Assembly: GCA_030248065.1 (NCBI GenBank)
Contig: JASAMV010003866.1
Coordinates: 20,497-84,496 of the forward strand
Reading direction: 5' to 3'
DNA length: 64,000 bases
Origin: Rhynchonema sp. JSB1_4
Lineage: Eukaryota; Nematoda; Chromadorea; Monhysterida; Xyalidae
The notes under the pieces were generated by a model. That model ran no database searches and was not told the origin of the DNA. It saw only the letters and a program-made list of their open reading frames with translations. Below are positions 13,746 to 26,300 of the stretch, piece after piece; the first letter of the stretch is position 1, and every line of letters starts with the position of its first letter. A program made the position numbers and the translations under genes.

Positions 13746-14085
13746 ACATGTATAGTCCGTCCACCAGCTCATGGCACTTTGTGTTGCTGCTGGCCGGTTT
13801 GTTCCCTTCCTCCACGTTCTAATGAAAAAGAAATTGAGCGTGAGCGACTTTGCAAAAAAAACTTAAAAAATAAGAAAATGTGTCGAAAACGATTGAATTC
13901 GATCAAATTTAAAATTAAATTAAATTAAAATCGATAAAACACGGCGATTTCATAAAAACAGCAATTTAGGAGCAAAAATAATTTTTTCTGGAAATTCAAT
14001 TTCTCTTTCATTAGAACGTGGAGGAAGGGAACAAACCAGCCAGCAGCAACACAAAGTGCCATGAGTGGTGGACGGACCATACATG
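13746..14085. mobile_element. Foldback element with about 75-base terminal inverted repeats
   Basis: The left arm begins ACATGTATAGTCCGTCCACC and runs through GTTCCCTTCCTCCACGTTCT. The right arm is the near-exact complement, ending GGTGGACGGACCATACATGT. The centre of about 190 bases is AT-rich. It lies only 50 bases beyond the nuclear receptor stop codon, so the receptor's 3' untranslated region probably reads into it. Confidence 0.8.
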
Positions 14086-14135
14086 TGTAATAACAAATAA
14101 TTTTCTACAATTCTCGGACGAATAAACAAAAATCC

Positions 14136-17100
14136 CTAATTGCAATCGATGCTGTGCTGTTGGTACATGGCGATGGTGCGCAGGTTGTGCGGGAGCAGGT
14201 CCTTGTCTTGGCAAGTCGCCAAACAATCGGCAGCCAATCGAGCGATCGGCGCGTTTTGCTCGATGGTTTGCACGATTTGCCCCAGATACGACGCGCCACG
14301 CTGCACGGCCGTGATGTGCTCCTGCAGCGCCGACATCAGCTCGGCGTACAGCTGCTCGTGCTCAACCGCGCACTCAAGAACGACCGTGTCTGAGAATGCG
14401 AAGCGCACAATTAATTATTAATCCATCAATCAATTCGTGAATCTGTCCTGGTTGTCACACTGTGCACAGAAAATATTTCACATGCCGTGAAGAGACTACA
14501 GTAGTCTACCTACAGTACCCCATACCGTAACCCAACCGTATACCTTGCAGTCTACCGGCGTCCAACAGCACGAAGAACAACAAGAACGCCATCGAACAAC
14601 TGTCAATGTCCAATTCCCTGTGCAGCTGTTTGGCAAGTTGGAGCACAGCAGCCAACCACGGACGCCACGGCGTTGGCACACGTTCTATTGGCAGCACACA
14701 GCCGGAGTCGAATGTCACATGGTCGACGTCGGATGACTTCATTGATCTGACAATCAGAGACATTGATTGGCTTGCGTCCACACACATGTCCGATGGTCAA
14801 TTGATTTCACTCTACTGTCATTGAACACCCAGTTTCGTGCCCCTCTCCCCTTCTGGAATCGTCGTGCACTACCCCTTCAAGCTCTAGCGAGATCATAGGA
14901 CAAAGCGAGCGCCGCATTCAAATTCCTCGACCCAAACTACTGCTTGGATCTATTTTTCCCAAATTTTTCTGTGCGTCTACTACAAGTGTGTTCAACCATC
15001 GCTTGATTCATGCATGTACTGCATGTAGTATTATACCTGTAGGCCAATCGTAGTGTGAGTATTGCAGTGAAGTTGCGCAGTAGTAACGCTTCGTAGTCGC
15101 GCATGCTGATCTTGGTGGCAGCGAGCGGCAGCGCGCTCGCCCAACGGCGTACAACGTCGCAGTTGCACTCGATCAAATCGATAATAGATCGATCGGTGAC
15201 ATCAGACAGCTGGAATGATCGATTGATTCATTGATTCTTTGACTTCATGTCGTTGTGGTGAATGATCCTGTATCATTGCTATAGAGCATATTTCTGATGT
15301 CACTCGCTTCGACCAACGCAAAGTTATGCAGTTCATAAGCTGCAAGAAACACGGTGGTTGAAATTAGTGGCATCGGTATGCCGAAATATCGGTACAAATA
15401 TGCACATGATACAACAATGATAGGACAATGCGCCATGAACGTGCTCTTTGCTACGCAATTGTCTTTCAAAGTTAGCCCTGGATTCGCAACCCACCACTTT
15501 GTGATCGCCTTCCTTCTGCTCCACCGGTAATGTTTCAAGGAACGCACGACTGACCAGCGTCACTAAGGGCATCGGCGGACTTGGCGGCTCCTCGACCGAT
15601 TTGGTTTTGGACGGCAATCGACCGCGCCGACCTTGCAAACTGCCCGATCGGACAACTGAAACCAATCGATAGATTGTTGATCGATTGATGATCGACTAAT
15701 CAGTAAACAAATCAGTTACACGACCTACCGTCTTTGATCATGCCCACCGACAGACATTTTTGGAATCGACAGTACTGACATCGATTGCGATACTGTTTGT
15801 CGACGACGCAATTGCCGGAGCCTTGGCACACGTATTGCGCCTTCTTTTGCACCGTCCTCTGAAACATCAACCAGCAATTCAGAATCAGTTGGTGTGTAGT
15901 TAAATTATCAGCAATATTTATCAACCTTGAAGAAGCCCTTGCAGCCTTCGCACGTGCGCGCACCGTAATGTTGACACGAGGCCCGATCGCCGCAGACCAT
16001 GCAAGTCTTGTCGAAGTCTAGTGGCTCGTCGACCCCGCTCGGAATCGTCACCAAACCCCGCAAATGGGGACTGGAGTCCATTTTTCTGCACATTAATTGA
16101 GGCGTTTGCTGCGTGTTCGGATTTTATAGGTGTAAGTAATGAAATATGCCTTGTGGTTATAAACCATGAAAAGTAAAACGAAAACGAAAACGAAACGAAA
16201 TATAAAATAATTGTGCTTACCCCATCATGAGATGTTTCGTCATTTGAGTTGATGTGCAAGGTCGGACGCCTGACGAGCCTGCGATCTGGGACTGACTGAA
16301 CGGGGCCTGAGAATGTTGCGGGTGCCCATAGAGCGACTGCGGCGATTGATTCAGAATACCGTAGGCTGCGGCTGCGGCCATCGGGTGCATGGCTACCTGC
16401 AATGTGCTGATGTTTCGCAACAAAATAAATTTTTCACAAACATCGCACCTCCTCGAACGCCTGTGTGGGATGGGTTACACTGGCAGGTTTGTTTGTATGG
16501 GGCCGTCATTTTGACGGACGCGGAGGCAGGATTGGTCACTTTTGCTTGCGGCGTTACGATCGTCCGTGTGGTGTGCACTTATACAATAGGTATACTTAGG
16601 TACAATTGTGACCAACGTATAACGTTGTGCTCCAATACATACGTCTGATGAACAACGTTTCAGCTGGTCAATTTTAACACCACAGTTCCATCTCAAACAA
16701 AAGTCAACCAACCCCACCTTCGTACCACACAAACGTCGATGTGGCTTGGTGTGGCCAGTCTGTTCAAACAGGAATCCCCTAAAATCGTCATAACTTACCG
16801 CCCTGTCCAGTCCCCCAGCGCTGTGTGCATGTGCTAAGTAGGTGCCCTGGTGCATGAACGCTGCAGCCCAATCAGCTTGCGTTGCCGCGGCCGCAGCAGC
16901 AAACAGCGACTGATCACTGTGCACGTGCTGCATCATTGTGCTGATACGCGTGTCGCTCGTGCCACGGTGTTGTGCACCCAACTGTTGTTGTTGTTGTTGA
17001 TGATGTTGTTGTTGTGGTTGTTGTTGCAATGGATCGCTGCTCGTGCTGCCGCTGTGCTCCTGGTCCATACCTGTTGTGCATGGGTGGAATTAGGAAAAAA

Positions 17101-20100
17101 ACAAAGTTTCACGCTGGTTAAAATTTAGCAGACCATGATGCCACAAATGACGGTTCAAATAAAAACAAAAGTTAGAGACCGTATACTTTGTCTGTGACCA
17201 AATCGTGACACGTCACTAAATGTTGAGTGTCCAATATACGCTGCATTACATGTGTAACACACACCGAAGTTTCCACGCACAGGAACATTTCCGAACAGAG
17301 CCTCGGGGCTCTATTTGGGGTTAAAAGTTTTCCAAAAATTGACCAAAAACGCATAGCTTTTCTTCACAAAACAGGTTATTTTTCCACATTTTTTCATCCG
17401 AGATGGAATACCAAATTATGGAATTTGATATGCACACAGAGCAATTGTGATGACATCGTTTCGTTAGCGATAATTTACAGAAATATCAAAAATCTGCCGA
17501 AAGAGCCACGAGGGCTCCATTCCAAAACGTTTCGGAAAAAAGCCCCTGGGGGCTCTATCTGGATAAATAATGTATTTGAAACAAAACGTCCCCTTTTTCC
17601 GAATAGAGCCCCGGGGGCTTTATATGGAGAACTCCGATAGTAAGATGTGGTGTATATTAAACCAAAATTATGCACCCACTTGGTATCTGGTTCCTTTCCG
17701 GTGTGCTGAATGCGCGATGACTGAGCAGGGGGGCACGCGCAGCGCCAACCAATTGTTGCAGTCTGCTGCCGCCGGGCATGTTGTCGTTGTTTGGTTCACC
17801 AGCCGAACTCATCTCGGTATTCGAGCGTACGCAGATTCCAACGAAACCGCCACCGCTCGACACTTGACCAGATGGGCCAGCGGCAATCTTGAATTGGTTG
17901 ATGTTTCATTTCAACAAATATGCGCCTGATAACTTGGTGAGCGGCGCGGTCCGGATTGGATTTGGCCGACTTAAAAGTGTTGGTCACATCTGACATTGTG
18001 TGATCACTAGGTATACTTCTAGGGTTCAATCGGGTTCGCAAGTTTGTGATCGGAATCAAGAACAGACTACATAGATCGGTAAATGTTCTGGATCGGAATT
18101 CGGGATGGGGATTGGCTAAAAGTTTTTGATCTACATTTTTCTTTTGGGATCGGGATCAGTCCCGGAACGGAATCTGGATTTAATTTGATATTTTCTGAAT
18201 CCTGATTCGGGTTCAGAATCTAAAAACCGTTAGGGATTCCGATGTTCGAGATCGAGACCCCGTTTAAACCCTCCTTGTGTTTGATTCTAATTTCGGCGAG
18301 CGTATGATCGTCATATTATTTTGCTTCAATCTCGAGATAATCTTCGACCAACGTCGAACAGATTCGCACCGCACTGATATCACTGAGAGGCTATTTCTAC
18401 AAACACTGTTTTGTTCACAGCCTGAGAGCCTCAAAATTTGATTACAAACCGCATAATTGTTTGCTGTTCGTTACTCTCTGGACGTCGTCTAACGGACCTA
18501 AGGATTTTAATTTAAAGTACTAGTTTTAATTGTACAAACTGGTTCTTCATAGGACAAAATAGATCAGGACTCTTCCGTGGGTCACAAGGTTGTTCACGAA
18601 ACCATGCTGTATTTTCGGTCTTGATGTCATCAAAACAACATGCTCTGTAAAATTTGTTTCCTAGTGTTTGCTGATTATTTCACATTAAACACACGCCTGT
18701 GGCCTTGTGATGACAAACAGTGCCCGTGTCAGTGCAGGTTTCTTTCTCCATCTCGGAAGGTCATCAGGTTTTGGGGATTCAATATCACAACAAGGAAGCA
18801 ACTGCGTAGGCAAATCACTAATTTTCACGTATGGCATTCAGTGCTTACGTAAATCTAATTGAAATTCAACGCAGCTTGCAGCTGCATGTTTTCGTAACTT
18901 TCAGTTCCAGGGCCAACTCGGTATTTGCATTGTCCCTGTATCTTTTAATTAAATAAAGTAATAAAACACAAGTTACTTCCTTGTGTGATATTGAATCCCC
19001 AAAACCTGATGACCTTCCGAGGCTTGGCGACATTGATGCGCTTAAGTCACTGATGCGCGCATGAAAAGTTTGTCCTTTCTCGCTGTTTGCTGAAGCTGTA
19101 GGCCTAAGCCTAAGCCTAACCATAGGCCTAGGTCTAAGCCTAAGCCGAATTGTAAGCATAAGCCTAAGCCTAAACCTGAGAACGATCCGCCTGTTTATAC
19201 CCGCATCAATGTCGCGAGACATACCGGAGTTTTCCACTTAAAGCCCCCCCGAATAGAGCCCTCGGGGGCTCTAAGTGGAAAATTTTCCACTTAAAGCCCC
19301 CGGGGGGCTCTAATTGGATTTATTTTTTTACGGACCATTGATTTTACATCGAGCAGTAAACTTGCCAAAATAGTTCAAACTAGTGTAAGAATGACCAAAA
19401 TACCGCACTTTTCTGTTGTTTTACCAACGTTTTGCCACGTTTAGATGAAGATCCTCACAATCAGGTTGAAATATGGCATCAGAATGTCGAAATGCTGGCC
19501 TAAAGTGTCCCTACTGACAACGATGAAAACACCCAGTTTTCCGCTTAAAGCCCCCGAGGGCTACAAGTGGAAACGTTTCCACTTAAAGCCCCCGGGGGCT
19601 CTAATTGAATTTTTTCTTTCTGGTCGGAGGGTCCATTTTCCACCAATTTCCGCATAGAGCCCCCGGGGCTTTAAGTGGAAAACTCCGGTAGTGGCACACC
19701 CGAGGTGAGCAACAGGCTGACGTTACCACGGTACCTCGGGTTGACGTTCCATGGATAGGTCTTTGTGCTTTGCTTGAAAGGTTGGTCTTTGAATACGATT
19801 CGACTATCTTTCGGATAACCCATTCGGGTATTATACACTGTGGAGGATTATCTGACTTTGTCACGTTAAAAGTTGTCCAGCGAATATAAGGCATACAATA
19901 CGAGTACCAAGGCTTTCGTTGAAAGGGCACCAGACGTTCGGCTTTCAAAAGAAGCGCTATTTTCAAAATTGCGGCCTTGCTGCTATTTCCTTTGATCGCG
20001 AAGCAGACATGCTTATTGACCTTTCAACTTCAATTCGACATGCAGAACTTCAAATGTTAGCTCACGTCGAGGTGAACATCAGCAACCCAGCATTAGGTAT

Positions 20101-20322
20101 ACTTACCGTGTCCGCAGCGTATATGGGCTGTTGTGGCTTGGTGTCCATGTCACTGCCGGCATGACTGTAGATGTCGGCAGCCTGCTGCGGGGGCCACATC
20201 TGCGTCTGATGCCCGTACGTGTCGATGGGTGGTACACCGGGCTCGGTTTTGATGTTTGTGGCGACCAGTGTGCATTCAGCTGTTACTTGACCGGGTGCTG
20301 TCGTCACTTGTTGTTGTTGAAG

Positions 20323-20366
<44 letters not shown>

Positions 20367-23300
20367 GCTGTTGTTGGTCGCTTGGTTGGTAGGCAGCTTG
20401 ATTAGGATCGTAGGATGTGTAGGTATAGGGCGAGGACGTCGAGTGCTGCGTCGACTGCAATGGGATGTTTCATGTTCATGTTCATGTTCATCTGCAATGC
20501 CAGCAGATGGTATCGGTGTACTCGGACAATGTGGTGCACTTGAGGTAAAAAATTTTAGGTATGAGGCACTCAGCCGCAGCCGAGCGATCAAACAAAGGTA
20601 TGAGGAATAGATATAAATTGGTTTTTGTGGACCGTGCCCAGGACCTCTAAAATGGCAAATTATTTTTAAATGAATACACAATATTGCGAGTAAGGCTGAC
20701 CGGTGGTATGTCCAATATCTCCAATGTTCGATCGATCAATCGGTCCAGGTCCGGATCGTGGTCGCTGGTCGGCGGCGTGTTTGTGCTCAGATCGACCGGC
20801 TCTGCAAATTAAGTTGCACACATCCGTTGATTGATCGGTTTTATTAATTGCGTAAACAATGCGACAGAGATATATTTGAAATTAAATTTAACTATGCTTG
20901 AAATGGGAGAACACTGCTGTCGGGGCCAGAATCCAACTGGACTCAGTACTCTATGCGCCGTTTCAATGAGTGCATTGTCCGCGTTTTGTTATTTGCACCT
21001 GTTTTGCGCAGCCCAGCCCACAATAATTAATGTTTGGCACCTTGGCATGTTACGTCGCAGTTTTCTTTGTTCACTGAGACAAGAAACGTAAACATCTCTA
21101 GAACAATCGCGCGTGTTGTGACAAATGTTGTCCTGGTTTTCTGCTTGATTCTTGCTTTTCACGTAACGTTTTCAGCGCATCCCACACACAACATGCCCAC
21201 GCAGTAACTGACATTTCGGTGGTTTGATTTTCTCGTGATCCAGTTTAGCATGCTCGTCAAGAATGGCCGCAGGCACAACTGAGCATCATTTTGTTGGAGG
21301 AGGGCGTGACAGCGTGTTTTTAGCACGAAGAAGGGTTCACTGCGTTCCTCCCCCGCGCACCTACAGTACCGGTTGCATCTCTTGGCTGTTTTTCGCATGA
21401 TTCATGCGGCATACCATGCGGCATGGTACCTCCTTAAGTATTGAATTATGCGAAAAATTATGCGGCATTATGCGACCCCATGCGAGCATTTTTGTCACAA
21501 TGCGAGAATCATGCCGCATGATTTTGGACCATGCGGCATGATTCTCGCATGATTGTGCTGACTTGGCTGCTGGTTTAGTTTTGCTCTGTTTGTGATCACT
21601 GGCGATTTATCAGCTGTCAGCTTGAATGTAACGAGTATCCTGGTTGAATCTCACTGGAAATGCGCTTGAGAGAAGCATAAATCGTTATGTAGTTAACGAC
21701 TTCGCTACTACACCTTTAAAATCGAATTGCGGAAAAAAGTTTGTCATACACAGTATACCACATAAACATTTCTGTTAAAAGCTTCTTTGGCAAATTTTAC
21801 GAATGTTATTCAGCCTGACAGCAGATAAACTGCCTGTGATCACGAACAGATCAAAACTAAACCAGTAGCCAAGTCAACACAATCATGCGAGAATCATGCC
21901 GCATGGTCCAAAATCATGCGGCATGATTCTCGCATGGTGACAAAAATGCTCGCTTGGGGTCGCATAATGTCGCATGATTTTTCGCATGATTCAGTACTTA
22001 AGGAGGTACCATGCCGCATGGTATGCCGCATGAATCATGCGAAAAACAGCCAAGAGATGCAACCGGTACTGTAATTATTTGTTTGATGGTGCAACTATAA
22101 TTATAACAATGAAAAAACTATTTGATATAGATGCCTGCCCACAATAACATGAATACCGTACCCCCCGGACGATCATGTGAAGCATTATCTAGTGTAACTC
22201 AACTAATCGGAGCTATGTATTATTGTAGCACGATATTGCTAAGCGACATTATGCACGGTTTCTGCAGACTGGAAGTCTGCTGGCCAGCGCAAAGTTTTGC
22301 GCTGTGGCGTGCAAAGCAGTGTGTGTCTGCACGGTTGCATGAGTATAAGTGCAACTTTGAGCCGCAGCAAGACCGCGTTCCCGCAACTCAGTTGGCAGAG
22401 CAACTGGCTGTCCAGGCCTGATGGCTGGGAGGTCGGAGGTTCGAGTCCTTCCGGGAGCATACGTTTGGTGTGGCGGCTCAGAGTTTACATTTCCTATTAT
22501 TGCGCGAAACGAAATTTTTTTAAAATGTCGCACTATTTCAACAAGATTTCAACGTTCAATTCGATTCAACAATTTATTCAACAACAAAGACATGCCCACA
22601 ACCACAAGCATCATGGCCCCATGAAACGGTTCAATGCAGAGTTGAGCTAAAAGTTGGGTGGAATGGATACGGTAGCGGGGAAGCATCGGGGTTGTAGTGT
22701 GACCAGGGTTGGGCAAAAAAAAACGACGGCGTTTTTTCTTAAAAAAACGACGTTTTTTTAAAAAAACGCCTGCTTCGTTTTTCGTTTTTTTTAAATCCTG
22801 AATTTCCTTGATTTTCCCTGATTTTTCAGGGAAAGTACCCTGATTATCAAGGAAAATCAATTTTTTGTCCCATTTTTTTCAAAAAATTTTCGGCCAATTT
22901 TTACTTTGACGAGATACGTCGATATACGGAGTTTGACTTTCAGTGATGACCCCGGCCAAAGTTGGTCCCATGATGCGGGTCTGATATGGGATCTTATCTT
23001 AACAACTCGCTAGAAAAGTGTTGAAACCCGTTTATTTTGCCTCAGAACACATAGAACTACTTCATTTAACCACGTTTTCTTCCCAACATGAGCGTTTTCC
23101 AATTTTTTGGGGGCATATTTTGGTCATCTGGGGGTTTAAAAAAAACATTTTTTTGTAAAAAAAAACGTTTTTTGCCCAACCCTGAGTGTGACATGTGTGT
23201 CCGTGTGTCAGACAACGGCGGATCCAGGGGGCCACAGGGGCCATCGCACCCGTTTTTGGTTTATTTGGCCAATGAAGGGGGCCACCGTTTCGGAAGAGAG

Positions 23301-26300
23301 AGGGGAAAATCGCAGAATTTTCACTCTGATATGATTCAAAAGTCCGAAAATCGGCGCGCTTCGCGCGTCAGACACGCCCATTTGCAAAGAAACATTTGGC
23401 TTTCGCGCGCGAAAAAGTGCCAAATTTTCAGTTTGAGATGGTGTTGCGATGGACTCAGGCAACTCACAGACACCCCTACGATCGTCAGACGATAACGAAT
23501 GTAGAACACCTGACATACATAATATGTACATAGCTACATAATACAATTCTTGAGCCCACCGTAGGCGTCGGTCACAATCGCAAAAAGCGCGAACCCGGTC
23601 ATTGTTTGCGACCGGCGTTGTTTGCGCGCACCAAACGGTCGCGCGCATGGACATCATAGCGACGCGGTCATAAGGCGTCGAAGCAAATAACGAAAGAGAA
23701 AATCGCACAGATACATTTGCACACGGTCATCTGTTTAATTATAGGTTACGTGGTTGTAGATCTTCTTTCCAATTATGTGTTTTGGGAATTATACAGGGTT
23801 GCAGTGGACAAATGAAAACCGATAAAACAGCATGTGCAGGTATGTGGCAAGGCAAGGGCGGATCCAGGGGGGCCACAGGGGCCATGGCCCCCCTTTGGTC
23901 CATTTGACCGTTTCGGGAGGAAGAAAGAAAAAGGACCCCAAAATCGCAGGATTTTCACTCTGATACAGTTCAAAAGTCCAAAAATCGCGCAGATACGCCC
24001 ATTTCCAGTGAAATTTGGCTCTCGCGTGCGAATGTAAAAAGTGCCAAAATTGCGCGCATAGTCATATTTTATACGATATTTGGTGTAAAAAGCGCGAAAT
24101 TCAAAACAACCACTAGATAAAAATGACGTTTCAAAAATGGAACAAGCACTGGATAAAAATGACTTTTTGGATTTGGCCCCTCCCCCTTGGCCAAAAGCTG
24201 ATCCGCCACTGGTATGGCTTGCGTTTGATTATCCACAAAGTTGGAACAATAATGGAAAATTGATATATTATACAATGCAACTGAATTAATTATGTGAGTT
24301 GAGTGAATGTCAACGAAACCTTATTTTGTTTGATATCAGATTGGAAATGTGCGACGTGTGACCAATTGACCTGGTGCCCATTGTGCAGCCCTAGCGCGAC
24401 ACGCAGGACTGAGCAAAATTGTCTAAAATATCGACATTATACCATACCTAAAGCTAAGCCACCAGACACAGACATTATTCTACGAAATACCGTACACCAG
24501 TTTTTGCTTAATGATGACGTCTGCGTGAAGGCCATCAGGGTTTGCTCGAATCGGGCACAAGGGTCACAATGTGGCAAAAGCCAGCTTTCGCTTGTGCAAA
24601 TGTCAACAGTTCAGCCGCCACAAAACGCACAGGTGGCGAATCGACGCGGATAAAATTCGGCGCATAATGTCTCTCAATTAATGTGCCGGAGTTTTCCGCA
24701 TAGAGCCTCCGTTCGAGATACAGCGCCCACCGGGGCTCTGTTCGGAAACGTTTCATTTGGTGTAAGAAGTTATCCAAAAATTTAGCACAAAATCTAATAT
24801 TTTCTGTTCAAATGAACGCTCACACAGGTCATGTTTCAACATTTTTCTGTAGAAACCATCCCAAGCTCGAATTACAAAAGTGGTTTGAAATGCACACAAG
24901 GTGATTGTGATAAGTTCGGTTACGGAGCATGAATGAAATATTCTTTCGCACAAATTTTTTCTGATTATCCGGCAAGAGCCTCGGGGATTTTATTTCGGTT
25001 CAATGTTTGAAAGAAACATCTTGCTTCTTTTATACCCATCTGTTTGTGTCGCTACCATGACACTGTGGCGCTTTACATGACCGCGGAACAGAAAGAAGAA
25101 AAAGCCAATTTTATCTTCTTTTTCCAAATAGAGCCCCGGGGGTTTGATACGGAAACCTCCGGTGAATGCAACTATACGAACGATCAGTCGGTGTTGTTGT
25201 TCAGTGTGCATTCGGTTTTGGGCACTCAATTCGTCAAGGCTTGCCTGCGCTTGACCAACCAAGTTTGGTTCCCACATGTTGCGATTATCGCGCACCACTT
25301 TTTTATCCATATTCTATTGACGCACACGCAGCACGCACAGACACGCGAGCTTATCGGCAAATTCAGTGAAAGGGCACTCACTACGCGTACACCGCACCAA
25401 CACCACACTGCACATGCGTGGTTTGACTGATTATATGCGAAAACGGTTGTATTTTGCACACTGTGTTGTTTTTGCGCATTTGTTTGCACCGATTTGCATC
25501 ATGAACACTTCACAAACAAGTTGTTGAGCCGCGCAACTGCTGACTGAATTCAATGACTACACAAGCAAGCCGAATATTTACACCTGGCCGCGTATAATGT
25601 TCACGATTTTTGGTTTGTGCGACAGCCGGGCCCCAAACACTCACACAACTTTTGACAATAATGACCTCAAATGTATACCTCTTACAAAAATGAGAGTCTT
25701 CAACGGCACAGTCATTTTCGGCGCCATCTCAACTTTGGTGCCACGAGCAAAAAAGCATTTTTGTTCCGAGCAGTCTGGAAAGCACATGCTCAAGACGCCT
25801 CTATACTATGTATATACAATACAGTAACTTGCGACGCAAAGAGATGGGCTTATAGTAATGTGGTCAAATCATCTCGTCAAATAAAGTCGTCGAACACATG
25901 TATTAGTTTTCGCGCTTCATTTGGGGCTTATGTGTTCGACGATTTTCCTTGACGAGATGATTTGACGGCAAAACCGTTAGCCAAGAAAATGATGAACACG
26001 TGGTTTGTGCTGAGTATAATACAACGAAAAGACCAATGCAAATGCCATTGTATGTTTGTTACTATTTTTTAAGAAGAATTCAGTTTTTAAATTAAGCAGC
26101 GTGGGAGTAACATAGTTTTGAGGAGGCCGCCGCAATTATAGGTTACGTTTTACAAACATATTTTTCCTTGCATCAATGATCAACAATATGTTAACGCTAA
26201 TTAGTTCATCATACCCTTCCGTGATTTCCCATAAGAGCATGCACAAGCGAACCCATGCACATTTAAGGTAAGGTGGTCCAAAAGTTCCTCGCTTCGGTTA

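Larger units (their letters stand above)
11296..14135. other. Spacer between the cyclase and nuclear receptor genes
   Basis: AT-rich, without a supportable gene. It holds the CRE at 11627, a hairpin at 13060-13121 (GGTGTCTTGTGGA with its complement) and the long inverted-repeat element at 13746-14085. The 5' untranslated region and promoter of the cyclase should lie at its left side. Confidence 0.6.

Noticed and set aside
20131..20610. 159-residue plus-strand frame with a leucine run
   Set aside because: It is the antisense reading of the NR4A polyQ exon (CAA repeats read as TTG).
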